Shown in pieces: positions 25,744-34,942 of a stretch of 64,000 nt of DNA. The DNA comes from DASUPK01 sp963747425 (GTDB taxonomy: Bacteria > Actinomycetota > Thermoleophilia > Solirubrobacterales > 70-9). A program made the position numbers and the translations under genes. Where the stretch lies: contig CAVVFJ010000001.1 of assembly GCA_963747425.1 (NCBI GenBank), positions 1 to 64,000 of the forward strand, read 5' to 3'. How positions within the stretch are numbered: position 1 is the stretch's first letter; each line of letters starts with the position of its first letter. A model generated the notes under the pieces. The model saw only the letters and a list, made by a program, of their open reading frames with translations, had not been told where the DNA came from and searched no databases.

Positions 25744-26218
25744 GTTTCATCGCCTTGGCGGCGGCCTTCGCCGAGAGGACCTCGATCTTGGCCGCAGGCT
25801 CGCCGGTCGAAGTGGAGACGATGCCGATGTTGGTCGGCTCGTTGAAGAGGAGCTGGAACAGCGCCGGGGCGGTCTTGCTGGCCACGCCGATGAGCCCGAA
25901 GGAGCGGATCTCGAGCTCAGTCTGCTTGCGGGCGAAGACCTCGAGCGAGAGCTGATCGCCGACGTGGATCGGCTCGCCGCACTTGCCATTGAGGCAGACC
26001 GGGCCGGCGACCACCGGGATCGTCTTGCCGCCGATCTTGATGCGGGCTCTGAGCGAGCGCCCGGGCGCCGGAGCGGCAGTCGTGGTGCTCTGGGTTGGCT
26101 GCGTGGTCGTCCCGGTGGTGGTCCCCCCGCGAAGCGCATGCTGTGGGACGAGGGCCGCCGCGAGCGTGGAGAGGCCGAGCAGGATCAGCATCACGATCAG
26201 CAGGCGTCGGGCGGCCAT
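25706..26218 (-). CDS. Membrane-anchored or secreted protein of unknown function
   Basis: 170 aa on the minus strand. One N-terminal hydrophobic segment (RRLLIVMLILLGLSTLAAAL) is followed by a Thr/Gln/Pro linker and a small globular part with two cysteines (PVCLNGKCGEPIHVGD) that may form a disulfide outside the cell. A basic Lys/Arg/Ala tail closes the protein. Not a family I recognise. ATG 26218 is chosen because the hydrophobic segment follows directly; GTG 26230 adds four residues. It overlaps htrA tail to tail and is divergent from the prepilin peptidase. Confidence 0.65.
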   Translation of the reverse strand: MAARRLLIVMLILLGLSTLAAALVPQHALRGGTTTGTTTQPTQSTTTAAPAPGRSLRARIKIGGKTIPVVAGPVCLNGKCGEPIHVGDQLSLEVFARKQTELEIRSFGLIGVASKTAPALFQLLFNEPTNIGIVSTSTGEPAAKIEVLSAKAAAKAMKPKSRARAGSGRP

Positions 26219-26277
26219 CAGGCGATGCACCCGTGCCTGGGTGGGGAGAGCTCTGGCGTCACGGCGCTCTCAACGAT

Positions 26278-26712
26278 ATGGCCGCCGCGCTGCTCGACGC
26301 CTCGCTCCTCCTCCTGCTCGGCGTGGTCACGGTCAGCGACCTCCGCACCCGGCTGGTTCCCGACGGTGCCCTGGTGGCGAGCCTCGCGATCGCGGTTCCC
26401 GTCTGCCTGCTGTCCGATCCGGGTGCGATGCCCGGCCGACTGATTGCAGGACTTGCCGCCGCCGCCTTCCTGCTCGGGGCGGCCCTGATCCGCTCGGACG
26501 GCATGGGCCTCGGCGACGTCAAGCTCGCCGGCGTGCTCGGCGTCTACCTGGGCGCCGCCGTGATCGAGGCGATGGTCGTTGCCCTCGCCGCCGGATCGGT
26601 CGCGGGCGTGGTCCTGCTCGCCCGTCACGGCTGGAAGGCGCGGAGCCGGACGATCCCGTTCGCGCCGTTCCTGGCCATCGGCGCGCTGGTTGCGATGGCG
26701 CCGCAACCCTGA
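26278..26712 (+). CDS. Prepilin peptidase, A24 (CpaA/TadV) type
   Basis: Inner-membrane aspartate protease, 144 aa, that cleaves prepilin-like leader peptides. It is the short TadV/CpaA form without the N-methyltransferase part. The two catalytic aspartates are in SDLRTRLVPD (early cytosolic loop) and GMGLGDVKLAG (GxGD motif). Four to six TM helices fill the rest. No pilin, ATPase or secretin gene is nearby, so its substrates lie elsewhere in the genome. No ribosome-binding site is obvious; ATG 26278 directly precedes the first helix. Confidence 0.83.
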   Translation: MAAALLDASLLLLLGVVTVSDLRTRLVPDGALVASLAIAVPVCLLSDPGAMPGRLIAGLAAAAFLLGAALIRSDGMGLGDVKLAGVLGVYLGAAVIEAMVVALAAGSVAGVVLLARHGWKARSRTIPFAPFLAIGALVAMAPQP

Positions 26713-26738
26713 GCCCGAGGCCGGGAGGCGTCCCCATC

Positions 26739-26744
26739 TACGCT
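26739..26744 (+). promoter_or_regulatory. -10 box TACGCT, leaderless type
   Basis: TACGCT ends 6 nt before the aroC GTG at 26751. The following GCCCGC spacer is nearly identical to the CCCCGC at 1932-1937. Confidence 0.55.
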
Positions 26745-26750
26745 GCCCGC

Positions 26751-27914
26751 GTGACTCTGAGGTTCACAACTGCGGGCGAATCGCACGGTCCCGGCCTGGT
26801 CGCGATCGTCGAGGGCCTCCCGGCGGGGCTCGAGCTCGATCGCGAAGCACTCGATCGCGACATGGCACGGCGCCAGCTCGGTCATGGCCGCGGTGGGCGC
26901 ATGAAGATCGAGAGCGACACGGTCGAGATCCGCTCCGGGGTCAGGCACGGCCTGACCCTCGGCAGCCCGATCGCGGTCCTGGTGGCCAACCGCGACTACC
27001 CCAACTGGGATGAGCGGATGAACCCATGGCCGGTCGACGCGGAGGTCGAGGAGTCCCATCTGCCCCGGCCTGGACACGCCGACCTCGCGGGACTGCAGAA
27101 GTACGGCTTCAGCGATGTGCGCAACGTCCTGGAGCGGGCGAGCGCGCGAGAGACCGCCGCGCGGGTGGCGGCGGGCACGATCGCGAAGGGCTTCCTCTCG
27201 GCGGTCGGCGTCAGCATCCACAGCCACGTGATCCAGATCGCCTCGGTCTCCGCGCCCGAGCGCGACGACCTGGCACCAGAGGACTTCGAGGGCGTCGACG
27301 AATCGCCGGTCCGCTGCCTCGATCCCGAGATCTCGCAGGCGATGGTCGCCGAGATCGACCGCCTGCGGAAGGAGAACGAGTCCCTCGGCGGCAAGTTCGA
27401 GGTCCGCGCCTTCGGGCTCGTGCCCGGCATCGGATCCCACGTCTCCTGGAGCGAGAAGCTCGACGGCCGGCTGGCCCAGGCCGTTTGCTCGATCCAGTCG
27501 GTCAAGGGCGTGTCCCTGGGCGAGGCCTGGGACGTGGCCGGGAAGCCCGGCTCCGAGGCGCACGACGAGATCCTCTACTCCGAAGAGATGGGCTGGTACC
27601 GCGAGACCAACCGGGCGGGAGGCCTGGAGGGCGGGATGACCAACGGCGAGCCGCTGGTCGTCCAGGCGGCGATCAAGCCGATCTCGACGATGACTCAGCC
27701 GCTCCGCTCGGTGGACACGGAGACCAAGGAGCCGGCCCAGGCGATGCGGGAGCGCACGGACTCCACCGTCGTCCCCGCGGCGGCCGTCGTGGCCGAGGCG
27801 ATGGTCGCGCTGGTCGTCGCCGGCGCCTACCGCGAGAAGTTCGGTGGGGACCACATCGACGATGTGCTCTCGGCCCTTGCGGCGTACAAGGAGCGCATCG
27901 GATGGCGGCGGTAA
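26751..27914 (+). CDS. aroC: Chorismate synthase
   Basis: Last step of the chorismate pathway: eliminates phosphate from EPSP with reduced FMN. 387 aa. Signature regions are FTTAGESHGPGLVAIVEGLP, RRQLGHGRGGRMKIE, HADLAGLQKYGF, RASARETAARVAAG, and R-TDSTVVPAAAVVAEAM near the end. GTG 26751 is set by the leaderless box and the family N-terminus. The stop overlaps the start of aroKB by 13 nt, so the operon aroC-aroKB-aroQ-pepQ is tightly coupled. Confidence 0.96.
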   Translation: MTLRFTTAGESHGPGLVAIVEGLPAGLELDREALDRDMARRQLGHGRGGRMKIESDTVEIRSGVRHGLTLGSPIAVLVANRDYPNWDERMNPWPVDAEVEESHLPRPGHADLAGLQKYGFSDVRNVLERASARETAARVAAGTIAKGFLSAVGVSIHSHVIQIASVSAPERDDLAPEDFEGVDESPVRCLDPEISQAMVAEIDRLRKENESLGGKFEVRAFGLVPGIGSHVSWSEKLDGRLAQAVCSIQSVKGVSLGEAWDVAGKPGSEAHDEILYSEEMGWYRETNRAGGLEGGMTNGEPLVVQAAIKPISTMTQPLRSVDTETKEPAQAMRERTDSTVVPAAAVVAEAMVALVVAGAYREKFGGDHIDDVLSALAAYKERIGWRR

Positions 27915-29482
27915 CGGCACACCACGGGATCGTCTTCATCGGTTTCATGGCGGCGGGCAAGACGCGGGCGGCCCAGGCCGTCGCCGAGCGGCTTGGGCTC
28001 GGGGTGATCGATACCGATGAGCTGCTCGAGAGCGAGCTTGGCGAGCCGATCGCCTCGTTCTTCGAGCGCGAGGGCGAGGCCGAGTTCAGGCGCCGCGAGG
28101 AGCGGCTGGTCGTCTCCGTGCTCGAGGCCCTCGCTGCTCAGATCGGCGGCCCATCATCGGTCGTGGCGCTGGGTGGAGGAGCGATCGAGAGCGACAGGGT
28201 GCGGGGCGCCCTGGCCGAACACATGCCGGTCTGGTGCGACGTCGAGGAGGAGATCGCCTGGGAGCGCGCCTCCGGATCGGACAGGCCGCTGGCGGCCGAC
28301 CGCGACGAGTTCTCCGAGCGCTTCGCCGGCCGCCGACCCATCTACGAGTCCCTGGCTCGCGCGATCCTCCCCTCGGAGGCGCGGGTGGCCGCCGAGAGGG
28401 CCGCGCCATGGCTCGCAGCGATGCAGGGCGCGCCCGCTGTCCGCATGGCCTGGGCGGATTCGGCCGGCGGCAGCTATCCGGCCGCGGTCGGTGCGGGCGC
28501 GATCGGGCTGCTGAACGACGCGCGCGAGGTCACGCCGGACGATCTTCCCGCCCGGATCTTCTGCGTTGCCGACGACGAGGCGCTCCGCCACCACCGCGCC
28601 CTTCTGCCGAGCTGCGAGGCGACGATCGGTGTCCAGGGGGCAGAGTCCTCGAAGACGATCGCCGAGGCCGAGCGGATCCTCGGCGAGCTGGCCTCCGCCG
28701 GCGTCCGACGTGACGACGGTGTGCTCGCCTTCGGCGGAGGCGTGGTCGGGGATCTCGCCGGCTTCTGCGCGGCGACCTACCAGCGCGGCGTGCCCTTGAT
28801 CCAGGCTCCGACGACGCTGGTCGCGCAGGTGGACTCCGCCTACGGCGGCAAGACCGGGGTCGACCTTCCGGAGGCGAAGAACTACATCGGCGCCTACCAC
28901 CAGCCGATCGCCGTGCTGGCGGACCCGGCGACTCTCGAGACCCTCCCCAGGGAGGAGCTCGCCGCCGGGTTCGTCGAGGTGGTGAAGACCGCGCTGATCG
29001 CGGGGGGCTCGCTCTGGGACCGAGTCCGGGGACTCCGCGAGATCGACCCGAGGTCGCTCGGGGATCTGATCTTCGACTGCGCCCGCACCAAGATCGAGGT
29101 GGTGGCCTCCGACGAGCGCGACACCGGCCGCCGCGCGGTGCTCAACCTCGGCCACACGGTCGGCCACGCGATCGAGGCCCAGACGCGCTACTCGCGCTAC
29201 CGGCACGGCGAGGCCGTCGGCCTCGGCCTGCTGGCGGCGCTGCGGCTCTCGGGCACCGATGCCCTTCGAGACGAGGTCGAGGGCCTGCTCGCCTCACACG
29301 GGCTGCCGATCTCGCTCGACCCCTCGGTCGAGGTCGACGGGGTGCTGGAGGCCATGCAGCGCGACAAGAAGCAGACCAGCGAGGGGCTCGGCTTCGTGCT
29401 GCTCGAACAGCCCGGCGCACCGCTCTGGGGACAGACTGTGGAGCCGGATAGGGTCCGCGCCGCAATCGAGGAGCTCAGGTGA
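27902..29482 (+). CDS. aroKB: Fused shikimate kinase / 3-dehydroquinate synthase
   Basis: 526-aa bifunctional enzyme. Residues 1-170 are shikimate kinase with the P-loop GFMAAGKT, DTDELLE for shikimate/Mg binding and ALGGGAI. Residues about 180-526 are DHQ synthase: FGGGVVGDLAGFCAATYQRG, TTLVAQVDSAYGGKTGVD, AKNYIGAYHQP, the metal site EVVKTALI and LNLGHTVGHAIE, and HGEAVGLGL. It catalyses two non-consecutive steps of the shikimate pathway. Such fusions are known in some bacteria. Start ATG 27902 lies inside the end of aroC. Confidence 0.94.
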   Translation: MAAVTAHHGIVFIGFMAAGKTRAAQAVAERLGLGVIDTDELLESELGEPIASFFEREGEAEFRRREERLVVSVLEALAAQIGGPSSVVALGGGAIESDRVRGALAEHMPVWCDVEEEIAWERASGSDRPLAADRDEFSERFAGRRPIYESLARAILPSEARVAAERAAPWLAAMQGAPAVRMAWADSAGGSYPAAVGAGAIGLLNDAREVTPDDLPARIFCVADDEALRHHRALLPSCEATIGVQGAESSKTIAEAERILGELASAGVRRDDGVLAFGGGVVGDLAGFCAATYQRGVPLIQAPTTLVAQVDSAYGGKTGVDLPEAKNYIGAYHQPIAVLADPATLETLPREELAAGFVEVVKTALIAGGSLWDRVRGLREIDPRSLGDLIFDCARTKIEVVASDERDTGRRAVLNLGHTVGHAIEAQTRYSRYRHGEAVGLGLLAALRLSGTDALRDEVEGLLASHGLPISLDPSVEVDGVLEAMQRDKKQTSEGLGFVLLEQPGAPLWGQTVEPDRVRAAIEELR

Positions 29483-29937
29483 TGGCCAGCACCCGCAATC
29501 GAGTCCAGGTGATGCATGGGGTCAACCTCGACATGCTGGGCAGCCGCGACCGGGACATCTACGGCGACTTCACGCTGCCCGAGCTCGAGTTCAGGATCAA
29601 GCGATTCGCCCTGGAACGGAACCTGGAGGCCTCCTTCTTCCAGACCAACTCGGAGGGCGAGTTCGTCGAGCACCTGCACCGGCTGCCGGAGATCGCCGAC
29701 GCGGCGATCGTCAACGCCGGCGCCTGGACGCACTACTCGTGGGCGATCCGGGACGCGCTCGACCTGACCGGGATCCCCGCCGTCGAGGTGCACATCTCCG
29801 ACATCTCCAAGCGCGAGGAATGGCGACGGCATTCGGTCTTCGAGGGCCTGGAGCTGCTGATCGCTCAGATCTACGGCAAGGGGCCGGAGGGCTACGAGGA
29901 GGCGCTGGGGCTGATCGCCGAGAGGCTGGGCGTGTGA
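29482..29937 (+). CDS. aroQ: Type II 3-dehydroquinate dehydratase
   Basis: Dodecameric cytosolic enzyme that dehydrates 3-dehydroquinate. 151 aa, the usual size. Active-site elements are VNLDMLGSRDRDIYGDFTL (Asn, Arg and the catalytic Tyr), FFQTNSEGEFVEHLH, IVNAGAWTHYSWAIRDAL and VEVHISDISKREEWRRHS with the catalytic His. The family sequence INPGAYTHTS reads VNAGAWTHYS here, a mild divergence at the substrate loop. ATG 29482 overlaps the aroKB stop; GTG 29479 would add one residue. Confidence 0.93.
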   Translation: MASTRNRVQVMHGVNLDMLGSRDRDIYGDFTLPELEFRIKRFALERNLEASFFQTNSEGEFVEHLHRLPEIADAAIVNAGAWTHYSWAIRDALDLTGIPAVEVHISDISKREEWRRHSVFEGLELLIAQIYGKGPEGYEEALGLIAERLGV

Positions 29938-30992
29938 GCCGGGGCGAGCGGCTCGCCAAGCTCGTTGCCGAGCGCGAGCTCGACCAGCTCTTCGTCTCGG
30001 ACCTGACGAACGTCCGCTACCTCACCGGCTTCGCCGGGACGAACGGCGCCTGCCTGGTGGGCGGCGAGGATCTCGTCTTCTTCACGGACTTCCGCTACAC
30101 CGAGCGGGCGAAGGATGAGGTGTCCCCGGAGTGGGAGCGGCCCGAGGCCGAGCGCGAGCTCGTCCCACAGATCGTGGCGCGGATGAAGGGCCGGGTCGGA
30201 TTCGAGGACGCCAAGCTGAGCGTCCGCCAGCTCGCCCGGCTGGAGGCGGCCGCCGACGGCGACGTCGAGCTCGTACCCGCCGGCGACCTGGTCGAGCAGC
30301 TCCGCGCGGTCAAGGAGGCCGAGGAGCTGGAGCGGATCGCGGCCGCCGCGGAGCTCACCGACGGGGTCTACCGGTGGGCGCTGGAGCGTGGTCTCGCGGG
30401 CCACACGGAGCGCGACGTGGCCCGAGCCTGCGAGGCGCGCCTCCGGGAGCTCGGCGCCGAGCCCTCCTTCCCGCCGATCGTGGCGGCCGCCGAGAACGGG
30501 GCATTGCCGCACGCGGAGCCGGGCGAGCGCGAGATCGGCTCGGGCGAGCTGGTCGTCTTCGACATGGGCGCGCTCCTCGACGGCTACTGCTCGGACTGCA
30601 CGCGCACCTTCGCGACGGGAGACCCTGGCGATGAGGCCCGTGAGGTCTACGAGCTGGTCCGCCGGGCCCAGCAGGCCTCGCTCGAGGCCGTTCGGCCCGA
30701 CGCGAGCGGCAAGGAGGTCGACGCAGTCGCGCGGGAGATGATCTCCGAGGCCGGCCACGGCGATCGCTTCGGGCATGGGCTGGGCCACGGAGTCGGCCTC
30801 GAGGTGCACGAGGGCCCGCGACTCGCGACCACCTCCGAGGACGAGCTGGCCGAGGGCAACGTGGTCACCGTCGAGCCCGGCGTCTACCTGCCCGGGCGCT
30901 TCGGAGTCCGCATCGAGGATCTAGTCGTGGTGACGGCGGACGGCCACCGCAACCTGAGCGGCCTGCCGAAGGACTTGCAGGTGGTCGACTGA
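29934..30992 (+). CDS. pepQ: Xaa-Pro aminopeptidase/dipeptidase (M24)
   Basis: Cytosolic di-metal peptidase for peptides with Pro in the second position, 352 aa. N-terminal creatinase-like domain (1-125: VSDLTNVRYLTGFAGTNG) and C-terminal pita-bread domain. Metal ligands are visible in VVFDMGALLDGYCSDCTRTF (two Asp), GHGLGHGVGLEVHEGP (His), VVTVEPGVYLPG (Glu) and GVRIEDLVVV (Glu). GTG overlaps the aroQ stop (GTGA). In related genomes efp usually follows; here efp is 6.6 kb further on. Confidence 0.92.
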   Translation: MSRGERLAKLVAERELDQLFVSDLTNVRYLTGFAGTNGACLVGGEDLVFFTDFRYTERAKDEVSPEWERPEAERELVPQIVARMKGRVGFEDAKLSVRQLARLEAAADGDVELVPAGDLVEQLRAVKEAEELERIAAAAELTDGVYRWALERGLAGHTERDVARACEARLRELGAEPSFPPIVAAAENGALPHAEPGEREIGSGELVVFDMGALLDGYCSDCTRTFATGDPGDEAREVYELVRRAQQASLEAVRPDASGKEVDAVAREMISEAGHGDRFGHGLGHGVGLEVHEGPRLATTSEDELAEGNVVTVEPGVYLPGRFGVRIEDLVVVTADGHRNLSGLPKDLQVVD

Positions 30993-31011
30993 CGGCTTCG
31001 CCATCAAATCG

Positions 31012-31029
31012 CGGCCACGTGCGGCCGCC
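31012..31029. terminator. Hairpin between convergent pepQ and the antiporter gene
   Basis: GCGGCC-acgtgc-GGCCGC (31012-31017 and 31024-31029), a perfect 6-bp stem in the 63-nt convergent gap. No T-tract. A second, weaker GGCC-TTC-GGCC repeat lies at 31047-31057. May terminate both genes. Confidence 0.35.
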
Positions 31030-31055
31030 CATCACAAGTCGCTCCGGCCTTCGGC

Positions 31056-32297
31056 CTACGCTCCTGCGGCGAGCGGCCTGGTGGCCGCTGGGCCCGCGGC
31101 GGGCTCGCCGCCGCGCCTGATCCGCGCGCCGAGCAGCGGGAAGATCAGGGTGGAGATGATCGCGGCGCCCACCAGTCCCGCGGCCGTGGAGGTCTCCATG
31201 TGCCCGGCGTCGATCGCCAGGGTGGTGATCGCGACGACCAGCGGCAGCTCGGTCGCGCAGTACACGGCGAGGGCGAAGCGATCCCGGAGCGCGAGCTCGC
31301 TGCGGTAGAGCAGCAGGGCCGGCACCCCGCGCACGAGCAGGAAGAGGGCGACGAACATCGGCACCTTCAGCATCGCCGTCGCGCTGGAGGTGAGCGCGTC
31401 GAGGTCGAACGCCATCCCGCTGGTGACGAAGAAGAACGGAATCAACAGGCCGTAGCCGACGGCTGTGAGCTTCGAGTCGAAGACGCTGACCTCCCGGCCC
31501 CGCAGCGCAACGCGGGTGATCATCCCCGCGACGAACCCCCCGAGCAGGAGGTCGAGGCCGAGCTGCGCGGCCAGCGCGACCAGGCTGAAGACGAGCACGA
31601 CGGCCAGCCGCACGGCGAGCTGGCTCGAGGTCTCGAAGGTCTTCTCGACCAGCGGCCATCCCCGCCAGGCGGAGCGAACCGCCAGGAGCCCGGTGAGCAC
31701 CGCGAGCACGATGAAGAGCACGAGGATCACCGCCTCGTGGATCGGGTGGCCGGTCGACAGGATCAGCGTCACGAGCAGGATCGGTCCGAACTCCCCGATG
31801 GCGCCCGCGCCGAGCAGGTAGGTGCCGAAGCTGGTCCGCATCTCGCCGGCGTCGCTGAGGATCGGGATCAGGGTGCCGATCGCCGTCGTCGCCATCGCCG
31901 AACCGGTGTAGAGGAAGGAGAGAATGATCCCCGCGGCGGCGAGCCCGCCGCCGATCCCGTAGGCCAGAGCGAGCGAGATGGCCCAGCCCATCACGGCCAG
32001 CTCGAGCGGTCGCCCCTTGATCCGGTCGAAGTCGATCTCGTATCCCGCGAAGAAGAAGAGCATCCCGAGCCCCAGATTGCCGAGCAGCGACGTGGTGGGG
32101 TCGACGCGGGCGATATCGAGACCCTGAGGCCCGATCAGGATCCCGAGCAGCAGCTCCAGGACCACCACCGGAATGGTCAATCGCGGCGAGACGGCCAGAA
32201 CGATCAGGGCGGCAAGCGCGGCGGCGATCACCATCACGAGCGCCGAGGTCTCGTCAACGCCGGCGGCGACCACCGCACCGCTTGGGAGCTGAGGCAT
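31056..32297 (-). CDS. CPA2-family cation/proton antiporter
   Basis: 413-aa integral membrane protein with about twelve helices of the Na+/H+ exchanger (KefB-like CPA2) fold, probably exchanging Na+ or K+ for protons. There is no C-terminal TrkA-N/RCK domain. Recognisable regions are PVVVLELLLGILIGPQGLDIA, NLGLGMLFFFAGYEIDFDRI, a discontinuous helix near ALAAQLGLDLLLGGFVAGM, and IPFFFVTSGMAFDL. ATG 32297 is fixed by a TAGAGT box 7 nt upstream. It is convergent with pepQ and lies behind the S15-type gene on the same strand. Confidence 0.87.
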   Translation of the reverse strand: MPQLPSGAVVAAGVDETSALVMVIAAALAALIVLAVSPRLTIPVVVLELLLGILIGPQGLDIARVDPTTSLLGNLGLGMLFFFAGYEIDFDRIKGRPLELAVMGWAISLALAYGIGGGLAAAGIILSFLYTGSAMATTAIGTLIPILSDAGEMRTSFGTYLLGAGAIGEFGPILLVTLILSTGHPIHEAVILVLFIVLAVLTGLLAVRSAWRGWPLVEKTFETSSQLAVRLAVVLVFSLVALAAQLGLDLLLGGFVAGMITRVALRGREVSVFDSKLTAVGYGLLIPFFFVTSGMAFDLDALTSSATAMLKVPMFVALFLLVRGVPALLLYRSELALRDRFALAVYCATELPLVVAITTLAIDAGHMETSTAAGLVGAAIISTLIFPLLGARIRRGGEPAAGPAATRPLAAGA

Positions 32298-32304
32298 CAG
32301 CTGG

Positions 32305-32310
32305 ACTCTA
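32305..32310 (-). promoter_or_regulatory. -10 box TAGAGT (minus strand), leaderless type
   Basis: On the minus strand TAGAGT ends 7 nt before the ATG at 32297, in the 44-nt gap after the S15-type gene. Confidence 0.5.
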
Positions 32311-32341
32311 AGCGCGCCGTCTCCCGGAAAAGGGTCCGGCT

Positions 32342-34865
32342 CTACCTCTTCTTCCGGTGCCTCTTCCTCTTCGCCCGGCAGCCCTTCTTCTTGTGCTTCT
32401 TGTGCTTCTTGGCGCTGACTGCTGCCTTCCGGGGGCCCTTGGCGCATCTCCCCAGCGCCTGCGGCGCGGAGTTCGATGCCGGCGGCTGCGGCTGGGCCTG
32501 GGCCTGGGTCGTAGCGGCGGGGGCCCTCGTCGCTCCGCCAATCGACGCCCTCCTGTTCTGGAAGGGCTGATAGTCGCGGCACGGCTCACCCCGCAAGCCC
32601 GGGCACGGTGGCAGCCCGGTCGGCGCGCTCACGCCCGGCACGACCGGGAGCTCGAGGCGGGACGGCATGTGCTCCGCCGTAGCCGATCGCGACGTTCGCC
32701 TGGCCGGCGGGCACGGTCTCCCCGAAGGACCAGACCGGTTGATCGCCGTTGGGAGCGCTGATCCGGACCCGGATGCTCGAGCCGGAGCGGTACATGTGGC
32801 CCTCGTAGTAGAGCGGGATCGTCACCGGCACGAAGTGATCCGACGGCATGTCCGCGAAGTCCTCCTGGAGGAAGCTCGGGACGGGCTCGAGCTCGGTGCT
32901 CTTCGTCGCGTCGAGAGCGCGCGCCTTGGCGCGGATCCATCCACCCTGCACGAAGGTCTCCTTGCCGTCGGGCCTGACCTCGCTGATCGTCGCCTGGAGC
33001 TCGACGTCCGGGGTGGATGAGCGCACCCAGAGGTCGACGCGACCTGCGCCGATGACGGCCGTGTCGCTGCTCAGCGCCGGGGTCACGTAGGAGACCGCGG
33101 TGCCGGCGGGATCCTGAGTCCACTGATAGTTCGGCGTCGCGGTCCAGAGGCCGCCGGGGCCTGCGGCGGTGTCGCCGGTGAAGTTGGTCAGCGGCCGCGC
33201 GTGGGCGTCCCAGGTGAACTCGTCCGCCGCGGCGCCGTTGGGTGAGTGGCCGGCGAGATCACCGCCGGGCTTCAGGTACCAGGATCGTCCCTCGGTCCCG
33301 GGGATCGGGAAGCTGTCGAACGAGCGCTCGAAGCCCGGATACGGCCAGCCCGGGTTCGAGTTGCCGGCCCCGTTGTCGAACAAGACCCGGATCGAGGGCT
33401 GCGCGTCGAACGCCGCCTTGGCGCCGTCGTAGGTCGGCTGCTGCTGGATCGGATCGGCGGGCAGCGTCGCCAAGGGCGGTGCGCAGCCGGCGCCGTCCAG
33501 ACATGGCCCGTTGATCCCGAAGATCGCCTGCAAGGCCAGGGGCCAGCTGGCCTGGACCAAGGCCGATTTCAGGGCCGGCGCCTGCTGGTCCACGTAGAGC
33601 TCTAAGAAGTCGTATAAGCGGTTGTAGGTCTCCGGGTCGAGCGAGTCGGTGTGGACGCCGTTGGTGAACGTGAACCACTTCTTCTCGGTGCCAGTCATGT
33701 GCTCGGCGAGCGTCGGGCAGTGACCGCCGGTCTGTTCGTCGGTCCACTGGCACGCCATGAAGACCGGGACGTTGATCTTGTTGACGAAGGTGATCGGGGA
33801 GAGCGGGTCGGCGACCTCGGGGATGTAGTGGTCGTTCGCGCGAATCTTGCCCATCAGGTCAGCGGCCTCGGGGTGGAGCGTCTGGTTGGCCGCGCAGGTC
33901 GTGTCGCCGTTTTGAATCTGCTGCCAGGCGTAGGGCTGCCCGCTGTCCGGACCGGCCGGCTGGGCCTCGTCCTGGCGCTCCTGGGCCCAGTTGACGGCGA
34001 ACCCGGTGTTGAGGACGCCGCCGGGATAGAGCGTCGTCTGCGTCTGGTCGATCACCGAGAGCGGCGCGATCGCGGCGAGGTCCGGCGGCTCGGTCTGCGC
34101 GGTGAACAGCTGGCTGATGCCGCCATAGGAGATGCCCATCATTCCCACCTTGCCGTGGGCGACCCACGGCTGATGCGCCACCGTCTCCACGACGTCGTAG
34201 CCGTCCAGGTTCTGCAGCGGCTCGAAGAAGTCGAACGCCCCGCCCGAGCAGCCCGTGCCGCGCATGTTGACGTCGACGACGGTGAACCCCATCAGGTTGG
34301 CGAGCGCGGCGATGCCGCTCACCGGCCCGTCGGGCTTGGCGTAGCCGTAGCCCGAGTACTCGACCAGGGTCGGCGACTTCACCCCGGGTGCGACCAGCGA
34401 CGAGAGCTGGCTGGTCAGCTCGGGCGGAAGGTCGAAGCCCTCGGCGTTGGACACGTCCGTCGGGGGATGGACGGAGTAGGCCAGCTTGGTGCCGTCCCGG
34501 GTGGACATGTAGCCGTAGCCGTCCGAGGGGATCGACTGGTCGTAGATGTCGGTCGAGGGCGGTGCCGACTGCTTCGTCAGCACCGTCAGCGGTGCCGACG
34601 TCTCGCCGGTCGAGTCGAGCCGCACGCGATAGCCGTCTCCCGGCGTGACCTCGCGGAACAGGATCCCGCCGAGATCGTTGGCGGTCCTGGTCTCGACCAC
34701 CTGATCTGTGGAGTCGAGCAGCGAGGTCGAGCCGCCCGCGGGCAGGCCTGTCGCGTAGACCTGCTCGACGCTGCCGTGCGCATCGAATGACGCCGCCGAC
34801 GCGCTGCTGGCGAAGACGAGCGTCAGGACCGCCGCCACGAGGCCTATACCCATTTTTAGGTGCAT
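32342..34865 (-). CDS. Secreted S15/CocE-type serine hydrolase with Lys/His/Arg tail, one frameshift
   Basis: Exported alpha/beta hydrolase, about 840 aa, of the X-prolyl dipeptidyl peptidase/CocE family. Signal peptide at 1-25, hydrolase core with the nucleophile motif GMMGISYGGISQLF, Asp candidate in QWTDEQTGG, His in FTNGVHTDSLD, then a C-terminal jelly-roll (VDLWVRSSTPDVELQATISEVRPDGKE). The frame breaks near 32669-32676. After one dropped base the sequence continues MPSRLELPVVPG..LPPCPGLRGEPCRDYQP to a stop at 32342. The last 23 residues are almost only Lys, Arg and His, a possible cell-wall retention tail. ATG 34865 is chosen; 34853 is possible. Confidence 0.82.
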
Positions 34866-34929
34866 GCGGGGACCACTAAACCACACCGCGTCCCCGCAGG
34901 TCGCAGTTCCCCGGATTCGGTCCACGGGT

Positions 34930-34935
34930 TAGGGT
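34930..34935 (+). promoter_or_regulatory. -10 box TAGGGT, leaderless type
   Basis: TAGGGT ends 7 nt before ATG 34943, in the divergent gap with the S15-type gene. Confidence 0.55.
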
Positions 34936-34942
34936 CGCCGAT

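Noticed and set aside
30129..30634. Alternative-frame reading inside pepQ, and similar inside most genes
   Set aside because: Arg/Ala/Gly-rich translations typical of the +1 frame of GC-rich genes.
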